Assembly (NCBI GenBank): GCA_963931925.1 | Contig: OZ007579.1 | Location: 26,195,769-26,259,768, forward strand | DNA length: 64,000 bases | Direction: 5' to 3' | Source of the DNA: Onchidella celtica | Lineage: Eukaryota > Mollusca > Gastropoda > Systellommatophora > Onchidiidae | Part shown: positions 49,012 to 62,020 of the stretch, piece after piece | Numbering within the stretch: the first letter of the stretch is position 1 | Layout of the letters: each line of letters starts with the position of its first letter | The notes under the pieces: generated by a model | The model's database searches: none | What the model was told of the DNA's origin: nothing | The model's input: the letters and a program-made list of their open reading frames with translations, nothing else | Position numbers and translations under genes: made by a program

Positions 49012-50032
49012 ATATGTGTGGTGGCCTGAGAAAACCCACCACATGGTGAAATTTGGACATTTTGAGTTAATGGTACAGCTGTCTGCAGCAATAATTTCTG
49101 TTTATTTTGCTTTTTAAATTATTCAAATTGGCCAATTCTGGACAAAGTAATGAATTTTTAAATACAGCCAGTCAACAAAAACAGAAACTGAGAAAATCGC
49201 GTTTAAAGTTTACACTCCGATTTCACCCATAATAACACACATATTTATATTCAAATGATGTTGAAAATACTTCAGCAATCACTCCAACTGCCCCCCATCA
49301 CACTGAAGAAGAGATAGATCTATCTACAGTCATTCAATCAATAATAACCATTCACTGAATTTATTTTGCAGTAGACATGAATTTTGCATTAGATCTAGAT
49401 CTCTAGATCTAGATTTAAGTCAAAATAGCATTGACTCATAATAAACCATATCTCTGCTGCTTCTAGTTCCTTGTTCATTGTACAGTAAATAAAGTACAGT
49501 AAAAACATTCTACAAGTAGGCAGTGAAGAATAATTATCTCTCTCTCTCTCTTTCTACACACACAAACACACATGCACGCACGACTTTATTTCTGCTTCTC
49601 TGCGCTTTGTTTACAAACATGCGCACTACTTATAGTTCAAAGGTCGTCTGCTGTATTTATGCGCACTCGGTAGTAAACGAAACTACGATAAATTCCGAAC
49701 AAATTATGACATGAAGGTGAGAACGCCTCGCATGAAGGGGTTTGGGAAAATCTTAGCACGTAAAAATGCATCCGCATTGTCGAACGATTTTAGGGTCGAT
49801 TTTAGCAAATCAATCGTGAAATAGGCATCAGAAATAATTGAAAATAAAATATTTATACATCGAATTTGATTTCAAACAGCTAATAAGTGATAGGAAAGGG
49901 GATGACCATTTCATTTCTGTATGTAGGCTAACTATATTTTGACCCGGGGTCACATTCTCGACCTATTTTAGGCTCTAGCTCAAAACTAGGCCCAGCGACA
50001 TGTGGTGGGTTTTCTCAGGCCGCCACACATAT
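49012..50032. mobile_element. 1.02-kb element with 34-bp TIRs
   Basis: 49012-49045 (atatgtgtggtggcctgaga...) is the inverse of 49999-50032 with one mismatch. No transposase frame; non-autonomous. Interior includes a tctagatct cluster at 49390-49415 and a ct microsatellite at 49536-49552. Confidence 0.85.
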
Positions 50033-50587
50033 TATTTCACAATGGAAACACATTGTAGGGGGTGAAATCGTTAGATGTCAAATATAATAATAGGTTGTTC
50101 TTATCTTAATACTGTATTACGATTCTTGAAGATTCTTCGTTCTGTCGAAGTCCAGACCGTTTATTATACCAAGACCGGGCTGCCAGGGCTTTAATTACCA
50201 ACTGCAGACGCCACGGTATGTTATTTCCTGAGCCGATCGATCGAGTTCAAGTCAACGGGAAAACCCCAGTGTAGACAGAGCAGTGGTTCTCAGCGTGGCC
50301 AATATCGGCCCCATGGGGCGATTTATATTTTCATGCCGGCGAAAATGAAGAAAGGGGCGACAAGGGGGGGGGGGGGATGATGAAAGGGGGCGAAAACAAG
50401 AACGGAGGACGACTTGGAGGCGAATACAGGCAATACATGATTTTTTGTTCAACAACCTTCAACCCCTTAGATGGGTTTTATGAACAGAAAAGGCCTGTTT
50501 TTATATTGTGTTTGAAAAAGAATGTTTTCTGTTTTATAATGAATAATCAACATGACTATTCTCTTTAACAATGCTTTGGAAAAGGCC

Positions 50588-51590
50588 ATGCTCTTCGCAG
50601 ATGGATTTTTGCTTTTGCGATTTTTATTTAGGAAGTGCTCCTTTAGGATCACAATTCTGGCTTGTTTAGTTGAATAATTAAGCTCTTCACTCGGTAAGAT
50701 GTCTCGATTTGGAGTAACGCCCAAGGCAGTATACACGGTGTCTCTTACGGTCATGATGTACCAGGTAAGTTTAGCGATACTTATTGGTTATCGTGTCTTC
50801 GGTAGCACTAGAGAGACTGCTTAGAAAGGCTTTTTACTCAGGTTTCCCGGTGGCATACAAAGTAAACTCGCCAGCCGAGTTGGTAAGGGTGGTTCAAATC
50901 TCCGCAAGAGCCGACTTCCTTTTTTTTTTGTTCCCCCCCCCCCCCCCCCCACTGATCTGTGATCATTGTTGCTTTGCACCGGAGTATAAAATTGTGACTA
51001 GGATTTTATTTTTTTAAGATGAATTATTAGCCAATTTTGTCAAGTGTGAAATCACAGAGAAGGTCAGGTAGATCAGAGAAAATAAAAAGGAACGAAACTT
51101 CCATGCAACCAAAAAAGTAATAAAACAAAACATGACAAATAGCTGAAGCAGAAGAACCCCAAAATATATTTTCAGTAAATACAGAATAGATCCAGATTAC
51201 CGTGGAGACAGATGAAAGGTTCAGTTCACACTGACTAAAAGAAATCATTTACATGTTTAAAATTTGATTTACATTTCTAATTAGCACATGTCCCGTTCAA
51301 TGAACGGGAATAAATAAAAGAAGTAATCTGAAGCACACTAGTGATGATATCACTTTCCCCATGCCATCAATTTTGCAGAATCCTTAGGGAACAAAATGAT
51401 TCCTAATAGTAAGCAGTACTAGGTTTAAAAAAAAAATACATGGAGAAATTTAAAAAGCTCCGGCGTGGGATTGAACCCATATATTCCGACTGATAACCGC
51501 AGGTGCTAGCCATTGCACCATCCAAGAGAAGCTGGAGGAACTTTTCCAAAGTAGACATCACAAAACCGGGACGTCTGCGAATAAGCACTT
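50588..51590. mobile_element. Composite TIR/SINE element, copy 2, uninterrupted
   Basis: Ends tgctcttcgcaga and inverse tgcttattcgcaga, about 1.0 kb. Left half matches 19315-19795, right half matches 22040-22545. Two tRNA-like modules face each other: plus strand 50850-50920 (B box ggttcaaatctcc) and minus strand 51540-51455 (tggtgcaatggctagca, then gggttcaatccc). Confidence 0.65.
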
Positions 51591-51869
51591 TGTTTGAAAA
51601 AACTAAACAGCAAAATTTGAATAGTTTATCGTTTTGTGAAATGCAACTTTTGGGTAATTGAAGAAAGGGAGAGGAGCACTGAAAAAACAACAACAACAAC
51701 AAAAACACCTGGAGCCTAAGGGGCCGATTGCCTGGAAAAGGTTGAGAACCACGTCACATACATCGTGTACTTCAGCCTACTTTGTCCTGTCTTGTTTAGC
51801 TGTGGTGAATGTGGGGTGACAGTCATATAAACACGTATGACTACGCTTGTTATTTCTCTCACCGGTATG

Positions 51870-52500
51870 GCACATTTCCTTTTGAGACACATAATGACTC
51901 TTTTTGCAGGGTTCATACAGTAAACTGTATGTATTATGATTTCATATCACTCTCTACAGTGAGAGCACTACTAAACTCGGCACAATAAGTCAAGGAACAA
52001 CTTACATTTTCACATGTCAAAATAAAACTTCAGTATCTCGCAAACCCGTTATGTCTAATCAACCAAACTGTCATGAACTCTTGTTAAAACAAATCGCGAC
52101 CTCGTTTAGAATTCAAATTACACAGATGTAGTCTATGATCTCAAAAACAGATTGTGGAAAAAATGAATAAATTGTGTTCTTTGAAATTTTGTTCCTTGAC
52201 TTATTGTGCTGAGTTTAGTACTAGATCTTTTAAATCTACTACAGAAGCCTACTAGCCCTCGGTCCTGCTTTTAATTTAAAAACGTACTCAGAACTAAATC
52301 GTCCTGTACAAAGAAACAGCGCAGCTAAACCATGACTAGAATCGATATCTGCAGCCCACTCTTATTCTAGATCTAGATTCTTCTTCTACCAAAAACACTT
52401 TTCTACGGTAGGGCTTATTAATTATAGATCTAGAACGTGTGCCAAATTGTGCAAAACATTCGAACTGTTCAACACATGTGCAGGCCTACATTGGTGCATA
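51870..52500 (+). repeat. Diverged relative of the 7049 inverted-repeat element
   Basis: gagacacataatgactc...gttcatacagtaaac and the later acaaagaaacagcgcagctaaac correspond to 7098-7150 and 7240-7265. It is split by the MITE at 51969-52220. Confidence 0.5.
51969..52220. mobile_element. 252-bp MITE
   Basis: tactaaactcggcacaataa... at the left faces ...ttattgtgctgagtttagta at the right, about 32-bp arms with one mismatch. Possible TA target. Confidence 0.8.
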
Positions 52501-53016
52501 TCGAGTACTTTTCCCAGAATAATCACCAATCGTTTTTCCGTTCAACGTGAACGTATAATTTCGTTTCAGGCAGTTAAGTAGAAAATGCTGAGTTGGGACA
52601 CATTACATAATAGTTCACTCTGCTTCTTTCTGTATTATAGGCTATATTTTCTCCACTTCTTCGTTTCCGTTCCCCTCGCTTATCCCCTTCTTATATTCCT
52701 CGTTCATGCTTCTTTCCCACACTTTTTATTTTCTTACTTTCATTTATCTAATTGATTTCGTTCTGTCTTTGTCTTTCTGTCATTCATGCTCACATTCATT
52801 CGTTCGTTCATTCATTAAACTTTGTCACCCTTTTTTTTTTTTTTAACTCAGTTTGAAATATTAGTCGAAAACCAGATGCAGAATGGATAGTGACTGCTTT
52901 AAGTGATGAAATAAAACAATTGTTATGCAGGTTGGTCAATAATATACCGTAGTTTAACTCCTGCCAGTCAGCTAGAATTTGTGCCTCACTCAATGTTTCC
53001 CAAGATCGAACAGTAT

Positions 53017-54191
53017 TGTCAGGGGTGGGGTTTGGTGGATATAGCAGATGTGAATACAGCTCGTTGACTCACACCCGAAACATTCATACCTCAATAACTA
53101 AACAACACAGGATTACTGATGTTCGGGCCTGACGGGCCATATACTCATAATACAACATTCGACTGCATAATTTACGGTAACCACAATCATAGATATTACA
53201 TAAAAGTCATCGACTACAGAAAGTCCAGCAAGTCTAAAATAGGGTATAGAGAAAAGGTATTGTACTATGCACTCTTGAAGTGCGCCTATCCAGGACTACG
53301 GTTCCTAAAGGACACCGGTGTAAACAAATTCAATTTGGTCGGTCTCGCTTTCATACAATCAGTAATAGCACCTAATCAGATAATTGACTGACTCATAAAG
53401 CGTAGCAGCTCTCACTAATAATTTTCACAGTAATACACTTTACAAAATATCTATGCTGCTCCACACTAAGAAGTATACAGCTGGGAAATGAACATAGTTC
53501 AATCTCAAACACAATCTAACAGCTCATTACACATCTAGTAAAAGTATAGTCAATGTCCTTCTCTTCGTCACAATGGGGTGACGGAAAAACTGTCACAGTT
53601 CCTGGCACGAACACATACGAGGGATCTCACCATTTCCTCGCTCCCTATGGTTTTGCGAGCGAAAGAGTCCAATGTAAGCGGTGTGCACACTTAAGCCTGG
53701 TGCACAGAGGCTTCGTCACTGTACAGGTCTCTCACAGCGCGAACCTTTCTGTCTGTCATCTCCACTCAGGTAGGAGGCCCCCGTGACTCGTCCTTTCGCC
53801 AAATGCTCGAAATATGAATCCACTGATCTTAGTACGTGTGTTAGCTTTTATACCCCCCGATGGTTACTAAGGGTCTCCCTCCCGATCGGACGATCAAGGA
53901 CCAAGCCACGACAAACACAAGTTTGTCTTTCAGTTAACCCTAACTGCTTTCTCAAAAGGATATGTACACAACTCAAAAACCTACACTCGAACTTCTACAA
54001 TCCTACTATGTAAACAAGAAAATCTCACACGCACACCAAAATCAAAGGGTTAACTTAATGTTTACAAACTTCACTCACACATCCCTCATCACGAAGTCCG
54101 TGGCTCGATTAATAGCTAAACGCGTTTCATATTCTCCCAAAATAAACCAACCCATGACTAACAGAAAAACGAGCTCATGCGGCTCGTGACA
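53017..54191. mobile_element. Solo LTR, 1175 bp, with AGTAT target duplication
   Basis: Begins TGTCAGGGG and ends CGTGACA (TG...CA, with short inverted TGTCA/TGACA), flanked by AGTAT at 53012-53016 and 54192-54196. No internal coding region or second LTR. Unrelated in sequence to the 20.5-kb LTR. Strand not determined. The 90-codon frame at 53119-53391 lies wholly inside and matches nothing I recognise. Confidence 0.85.
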
Positions 54192-54199
54192 AGTATCGT

Positions 54200-55684
54200 G
54201 TGCTCATATCCTCAGGATCGACAATATTCAGCATTATTGTGACGTCAAAAGATGGAACATCAAAGGATCGCTAGCGTTGCAGTATCGTGCGCGCCTAGCA
54301 TGGGTGCCAAAGAAGGCACTGCTTTACTGGCGATGGCATCAAAACGAGATCACTAACCATCTGACAACCCAAAACCAGCATTAAAATGTTCAATACATCC
54401 TAACGCTAGGCTCAGTAAGATACCTTTTCATGGAAGCCACATTCCAATTAAATTGCAAAAATTTGAAAACACTTTAAATTGTAGGCACACCAATGGCGCC
54501 GAGGGCATCTAAAAGCATAATCCCATGTCATGGTGATACCCTAGTAAAAATACAGGAATTTATTAAATGGTATTAGTTATTCCTGGAGCAGAGCAGGAGA
54601 ACAGTTGCTATAATTCACTAAAAAAATTAGAGGATGCTGAGAAATTCTGAATTTACCCTCAGTGAATTAATATTACAATTAGCAAATAAAAACAATTTCT
54701 TCCAAAATAGATCTCTGGTAAAAAATATTGAGATAGTATTATCACCAAATTCTTTGTAAGTGGGCATAATCGCACAGACAGAGCTTGATCTTGGGAAACA
54801 CCTCATTTTTTATAAATTATGTTCTCTTTTCTTATTCTTCATGACTGTGAATGTGAACACTTCCAGTATGTGAATGAGGCAATATCTGCGAAGAATTTTG
54901 TTAACTATGTGGTTAATATATACAAAATAATTCAATAAACGCTAAATAAGATACACGTATTAGTATAAGAAGAAGAAAGGGGGTGGGTGGGGGAGGGAGG
55001 GGGCCTTTGATCGGGACCTTCTTCAGGTTAAAAAAAATAAAAAAATATACGTTCCATTTACGTGTGATCTGTAGATTTCTCCTTTCAGAACTCTTGATCG
55101 AAATGTGCAATAATAATAAAATTCATTTTTCATTTATAAGTTCTAAGCAGATCGCTTAGACCCACTTAGAAATGACCTCTTGGGTAACTGTCATGTAGTC
55201 CAATAACAGAGCCACCATAGAATTATGTAGTGTTTCAAATTTCATACTTTCTTCATGTAAGTATTAACATTTTAAATAATTCCTAACATTCTGAACTTTT
55301 CAAGTTGTAGAATTTAAATGTCATTTATGTAACTTTAACCTTCAGGCATCAATATGATTATTTCTTTGAATAAATTAAAGGAGCCAGAATTGGTCACCCA
55401 TCCTATGGCTGCCTTAAGTACATGTAGATCATGTATTGAGATCAAAAGCAATAGCAATTGAAAATCAAAGAAGTTTAGTTTAAATAGCCTTTCATTTCTC
55501 ATTCTTTTGGGTTTATATTGTTATAATTGTTAATATGATTATTGTGAATAAATGTTTGATTCAATGTGTGTTTGATTCAATGTGTGATAAATGTACGCTT
55601 TTCATTTTGTTTCAAGTCATTTTGTGAGTGGATTTTTTGATATATGAAGGACTGCAAAACAACAACAATTACAAAAACAAATGC
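54200..55684. other. Intergenic, no gene seen
   Basis: AT-rich; a G-run at 54977-55003. No coding features recognised. Confidence 0.45.
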
Positions 55685-56068
55685 CATTGACACCTCTAGG
55701 CTACTGAATTATAATAAATGAATCAAACTTGTAAAGGGAGATGGATGAATTGAAAAGCTGGTCCACCTTAAACTAGATTTTATCTTGATAATGTTTTGTC
55801 AAAATCAGTCAAATTAACTGAGACATCAGCCTTCTCTACGCCAGCCATTCAGGCACATGCAAACAAACAAACAAACACGCAAGCACGTTTGCTCCCTCCC
55901 TCTCCCTCACTCACCCAACCATCCACCCACTCTAGCTCTCTGCGAAAATCATCCATTGGCAACAACGCAAAGCATGAGAAACAAATGAGGTCAAGGAGTT
56001 TGAAGTACATGTATTGCTTTTTCTAGCTAAACTGATCTCATCAGAACTGACAGTAGTTATCTGCTCTG

Positions 56069-56159
56069 TGGTTGACATGTTGTTTCTGTAAAGCGCATAG
56101 AGCATTTTAAATGGATATGCGCTATATAAATGCTATACATTATTATTATTATTATTATT
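56069..56159 (+). mobile_element. SINE-tail insertion specific to copy B
   Basis: gtaaagcgcatagagc...gcgctatataaatgctatac followed by (att)n. Copy A has ggttatcttgtcttt uninterrupted (about 10010). In copy B ttatct flanks the insert on both sides, consistent with a short target duplication. Confidence 0.7.
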
Positions 56160-56689
56160 ATCTTGTCTTACTACTCTTAGCTAAAGTAATAAGTTTGGAC
56201 TTCCCAGAACATTCACTAATCAATGTTGAATGGGCCAGTAACACAATCAAGCCATTGTGAGCAGTGTTTTGTCTGAGGTAGCTCCCAGGTGGCTGATACA
56301 TGTATTTATTCTATGCATACCCTGCATGCAGTACTTTCACTATGTTAAGGGTAATTATTATTTATGATGATCATGTACACATAGATATGTCTTACTGTGT
56401 AGTTAGTGTGCGAATAAAGTATGTATCATGCAGAAAATGGAGACTATTAAGTGAACCATACAAGACAATCATTCATGCATTATTCAGTCAATCAAATAAA
56501 GTCAATCAATCTATTTATCATTTATTTAAAAATGGTGGTAGTTGAGCGATCAATTGGTCATTACCATTTGTCGGTAGCGGTGTGTTTGTCTTTAGGCCCA
56601 TGAATCAACTTGATTTCATCATCCACATTACCCCCTTCTACAACTTCTGTAAAGAATTAATAAGAAACTCATAAACATGGGAGTTACAA

Positions 56690-57025
56690 TATAAAACTCA
56701 GTGCGATTGGAGTTAAACCATGTAAACAATACAGAGAGAGTTAAAAAATACAATGGAAGTTAAAACATGAACATGAGCTCCAATGGGAGTTAAAACATGA
56801 ATACAACACAACTGAAGTTAAAACATGAACACAATACAGCTGGAGTTAAAAACTGAACACAATACAATTGGAGTTAAAGCATGAAAAGAATATGATGAGA
56901 ATTAAAAAAAAAAACCATGGGAACATTACACTGTGAGATAAACATGAAAAGAACACACTGGACATTTTAAAACAAATAAAACAATGAAAACAAAACATGA
57001 GAATGGGACATAAGGAGTTAAAACA
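56690..57025 (+). repeat. Minisatellite partner of 10540-10890
   Basis: Same ggagttaaaacatgaacaca type array in the duplicate. Confidence 0.8.
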
Positions 57026-57934
57026 TGAGAACTATGGATATACAATGCATTTTGCAGTTGACATCTATCTAGGAAAAAAATATTTCTACAAATGTCTCCA
57101 TGTGCTATGGTTTAGTCATTGTCTTTCCCTGTTTGTCTCTAAATCCTTTCACCATATAACTTCAGTTAAAATATTGATCTTTCAATACTCTGGTACGGTA
57201 TCATAGTTTATCATTTTCAATAAAAACAGCAAAAAAGTGTTGGTGTCATAATAATAAGTGTGTGCATTTTTTAAAATCTGTAGATTAGTTTTACCAACCA
57301 CATGCTTTACCTCTTTTGCATTTATCATGGTAGAGAGTACTCAAGCTCAATGAAAATGATTCTCTTTTATTATTATCATTTCACAAGTTTGATTACAGCC
57401 TCAAAAATTTCCTCAGACTGTCAAAAAGGGCAAAACGGTATGGGTACGAAATTCGAAAACAAAAGTAGTAAAATTATAATCTGAGAAAATTTCAAGCTTC
57501 TGAGTTAATCATGAAGTTTTAATCATATTGCTTTGCTTGACCTATTTTTCACATGCTCCTTGTAGAAGATATTTTGACACATCTTATAATGGCGCATCAA
57601 TCTTGAGTATTTAACAAACTATTTAGAAAGCCACAGAAAATCTAAACTATTGCAGCTGGGTTTGGCATGAAGTTAAAATATGGCAAAAAAATAAGAAAAA
57701 GTGCTCTGCAAAGCCTCATGTTAGGAACAGCCACAATCCCCTCACCCAAAACTTTACAAATAAAAATGGAAGAAAATTTTTTTTTAACGAATTTCAGTAG
57801 GCCAGATTCCCCATCTCTTTGACTGGAATGTCTTGGGTATATTTTCTTGTCTGGTTGTTTCACATCATCGACTCTTCATAAATCTTATGGCGCAGATGGA
57901 TTAGATTCAGCAATCTGGACCTCTTCCGTCTGCC

Positions 57935-60900
57935 TCATTGAGAAGAGTTGCCCCCTGCCCGCCGCGTGGAGGTAGAAGAAGGATTTAGGGCAGGATAAAT
58001 TTCATTCCCTGTTGACCACATCATGAGGCCAAAGAAGTTTGAGGCCTCAGTTGGTTCCACCACTCCCCAGCCAGAAACTTCCACACTCAAATGATCACTC
58101 TTCTGGAGATGAAAATTTCCAGCTGCAAAAAAGCAAAGAAAATAGCTGTACAAAACAGAGGCTGCTTCAGCTTGTAAAACAAAAGGTTTCAAGGTCTTGA
58201 AAGAAAACTCAGTGACAAACACACTTAGGGAGATAAACATCAAAATGTACAAAGTAATGATTTAACTCAAACAGCATTTTACAGTCTTTCAGAACGTGAG
58301 TATCAAGTATCATCTGCTTCAGAAAGTTCAAAATGGAAGATGTGTAAGTGTTAAAAGAAAAATATTGACAAAAAACTCTTTAGCCTAACCGACCTCTAGT
58401 AACCACAGAGAGAAAAATTCCATTTTTCTCAAAGGTTGAATTTAACTTTACCCCTTTGATTTTCTCCTCAGTTAACACTCATCGAAAATGAGAAAATGTG
58501 TGTGCTTAAAATTACTTAGGTTCTTTCTTCCTTAAATATTACATGTAAAATATTTGGCATCCATAGTTAAACCTTTGACTCATTGAAGACGTTTCACATT
58601 GCATCAATATCATCAGCATGCATCGCAAGTCGTAATGGGCGGTTCCCGGTGCGCCAGAGGGCTCAATTTTCAGAATTTTTCTGCCTATACCATTTCCGTT
58701 AGAATGACGGGGACAGTCCCTTACACTAAAAGAGACTTTTGTTTCATTTCATGTGAAGTTTCGCAGATGTTGGGTTGTAACTTTTTGAGTAATGGAACGT
58801 TATTTTTTGAATAACGGAATTAGAATGGAGATCATTCGCACTGATTTCTTGGGCTGTAAACAATCACAATGGTGTCCAAATGAAAGTCTGAAAGGATCAA
58901 TGTCTTCTTTATATTTGATAATAAAGATGACTTTAGTGTATCAGCTGTTGATATGTATCAGGAAATAGATCTACAGCTAGATCTCAACCATGCACCGAAT
59001 GTGGAGATTAAAAAAAATTTTTTTTTTATTTCAGTCACTGAAAGCCATTATGAACTGAAAAAAAAGGGCAATTTTCCAAAATCATAAGTAAAAAAGAATT
59101 AGACCAAGAGCATTTATGTTGTTTTTTGGATAGACCAATATTCTTAATGTTAATTTTTAAAAATTTCATGGAGATTGGTTGATTCAAAATCTCACAATGA
59201 TTTTCTGGAAAACCTTCAAAATTGCCAGTCTCTTACGGTTGTGAAACGTCAGTGTGTTAAAACATTTCTCCTTTCTTTCAGCTGGTGCTAAATGAAACTG
59301 AGCAAGAAAACTTACCAATAAAACCTGTCTCAGATTCCCTTACAGTGTCAGGACTACTACAGGTATGCTCCACCACCAGCAAAACTTCTTTGGCTGTCTT
59401 GTTAGCTGGTATTAGGACAACATTGGCATACCAGGTCTGAAAGTTGCAGTAAATTATTTACTTTGTGTTTGAAACTCTTAGGAGAGAGACAGACTACAAG
59501 AGATCTTCAAAGATGGAGATACCCCTGTCTAACAAGGGTTTCTGCCTTGGATTTCCTTACACTCTCCTTTACAACTAGGCCATGATTGTTGGCGTTCTCC
59601 AATGTTCTTTCTTCATTTTTTTTCTTCAGTAGTATCTGGGTTTCACTTGGATTAGTTATGTAACAGCGGTACATCTGATCTAGATTATTACAATGCATAA
59701 TTAAAGCATATCTGATTTCATTATATAGACAGATGAGAAGTCATAAAGAGGACAACAGAGGCAGTCAGATAAACAGCGATTTAAGGATACATCGATGGAT
59801 TTAATAAATAAGTGAGAGGATGTCATGCATTTATAAGTTGGTACTCTTGATCAACACATTCAGTGAATGAATGCATTTTTTTTTTCATGAATGAAATAAC
59901 TTCTGACTTGGCAACATATTGAAAGTGTAGGAAGCTTTTTTGTGCACTGGCTTTATCACGATAATCCTGAGGCATATATTAGAGATTGTATAGCTTTGGT
60001 GCTTACAATATGTAGAACAAAATCTTCAACGCTCTTTCCAAGTTGGAATTTAATGCAATGCAGGACAGTGACCCTAATAAAATAATTCAAAGAAATATAA
60101 AGGTAGGCAGGCAAATAAGATTAAAATAATATAAGAGGATGTACACAGACTCACAGTCTTAATCTGCAGACACACTTACAACACTGCACAAAGACACCCA
60201 CAAGCAATTAACAATTACTTTACCTGTTTACCAAAATCTTTGCATTTCCTGTCACTGTGAGGAACAAAATGTACACTCAAGTACACATAATACAGGCCAG
60301 AGTGTGAAATGGTGTACCCAGTTGTGTCCCACCCCACATCACGAACATGGGGCATCATCTCCTCCCCTATCTGATGGAGTACATATTTCCGCATCTCTTT
60401 CTCAAAGACTGGTGTTTGTTCTGATCATAAGACAAGGAAACAAATACAATACTAGATGAGGAATTAATAATATATTATATTAAAACAAATGATCACGTTA
60501 AGAAGAAATTAAGATATGAGTATTGACACCCAACATGTGAAAACATTCTGATAAAGTACATTTTTTAACAAATAAGTTTTCTTGTGCTTGAGCAAATTTT
60601 CACTTGAAATCAAATCAGCACCATTCAATTTCCACAATATCAAGGTAACTAGCCCCTACTTAGGTTTTGTAAAAGATACAGCCCTGTTCTCTTAGACAAC
60701 CAATAAATTACAGTTAATCCAGAATATCGTTTGACTGTAACTGAATACATACATTGTAGAAGACTTGACAAACATCATTAACCTTCAGAATTGCAATTTT
60801 GGCATCACAAGGGTTGTAAAGTACATACAGGTGCACAAAATAATGTTTAAACTGGTACATTTGTTTTAATCGTATCTGTATCTCCCAAGTTCATTTAAAA

Positions 60901-61296
60901 TAATAGATTCTGATTCATACCCTGTAGGGCCTGTGAAACCAAGTTTTCATGATAAAATGCTGTATCCGAGGCATAATGTGGAATAAACCAAAACTTCGCT
61001 GACTTTTGTGAAGAAATGATAGTTTTGTTTAAGAACAATAAAAATTTCAGAACAAAATGCACTTTTTGCACAGTTACGGGGAAAAAAACAACACAAGATG
61101 CTCTGAGCCTGACAGACCCTTGAGGTTAGAATAGGACTAATAAGTTTAACTAAAGAGATGAAACTATTTGCATGAAAATGCAGAACACTGAGATACTGAC
61201 TTGCATATCCCATGTAGAATTCATCTGCCTCAATGCCCAAGTGAGCAGATGCTCTAACCATGGTGAAACTGTCGGCATTGTAAACTGGCAGGGCCT
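57935..61296 (-). CDS. TNF-superfamily ligand-like gene, copy B, 3' exons intact
   Basis: Minus-strand exons: 61296-61201, 60420-60224, 59436-59316 and 58122-57935, with AG/GT borders and phases 1, 0, 1 matching copy A. Protein parts in order: a RASAHLGIEAD strand, TISHSGLYYVYLSVHF, VLLVVEHTCSSPD and AGNFHLQKSDHLSVEVSGWG followed by ASNFFGLMMW near the C-terminus. GLYYVY and FFGL are hallmark TNF-homology strands. Exon 3 is one codon shorter than in copy A; the last exon has no frameshift and ends at TGA 57935-57937. Stalk, membrane and cytoplasmic exons lie beyond the window or are missing. Family role (from knowledge): a trimeric ligand for TNF receptors in immune or death signalling; the receptor and direction of effect cannot be told from sequence. 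Confidence 0.8.
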
Positions 61297-62020
61297 CTGT
61301 GAGTGTGTGGAGAAAATGGTTTGTTATTTTCCATTAAATGCTCATCTTCCCACCTTTCACACTCTTCCTTTGCCTGTCCCTTCATGCAATTATACATGCA
61401 ACCCGGAATCACAAAGACTAACATCAATTGCTATGACCCTTGAACTTCAGAATTATCCCCACCCTCTCCAACATTCGTACAAACACAACATCATAACTAC
61501 CCAATGTATCCACTTGTTCATCAGGAATCCATTTTTATCTACCTGTCCATAATATCAATCTAATTGACACTCAGTCTATCTATTTCATTTTGTCCTCATT
61601 CTGGCAGTTTAGTTGTACTTTCTATTGATCCTGCAGTATTCATTCATCCACTCATTTCTGCCTCTGCCTTTCTATTCATTCTTATCTTTCAACATTTGCG
61701 TTAATATGTCTAGAAGTTAGACATACCTGGTTTCTCTGCTGGTCGATTCAAAGTCTGTTAAAAGATGTAAAATTGTAACATAATAATATGATGTATAGAT
61801 ATATAGATCTCTATCTATGTTATAAAATATATTAGATTACTTCTTATTCTTATTATAAAATTAATACATTATTTAGCAATACAAAATCTGTTTTGTAATG
61901 TCATAGAAACAAAAACCTACCAAAGTATGAGATATGTTGGTTTCTTACATGAGATTTAAGATTCACATTAAATTTGACATTTCTATTTCTTTCTAGCACA
62001 TAATGTAAACAGGTGCAGTG

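Larger units (their letters stand above)
55685..62020. repeat. Segmental duplication, copy B (matches 9650-15835)
   Basis: Direct-orientation partner of copy A. Differences include a SINE-tail insertion at about 56069-56159 and about 100 bp of extra sequence near 60480-60590 absent from copy A. Homology stops near 62020. Confidence 0.9.

Noticed and set aside
51455..51540. Functional tRNA gene on the minus strand
   Set aside because: Repeated with decay at about 22400-22480 inside the same composite element, so tRNA-derived and not a gene.
53119..53391. 90-residue plus-strand protein
   Set aside because: Lies entirely within a solo LTR and shows no recognisable domain.
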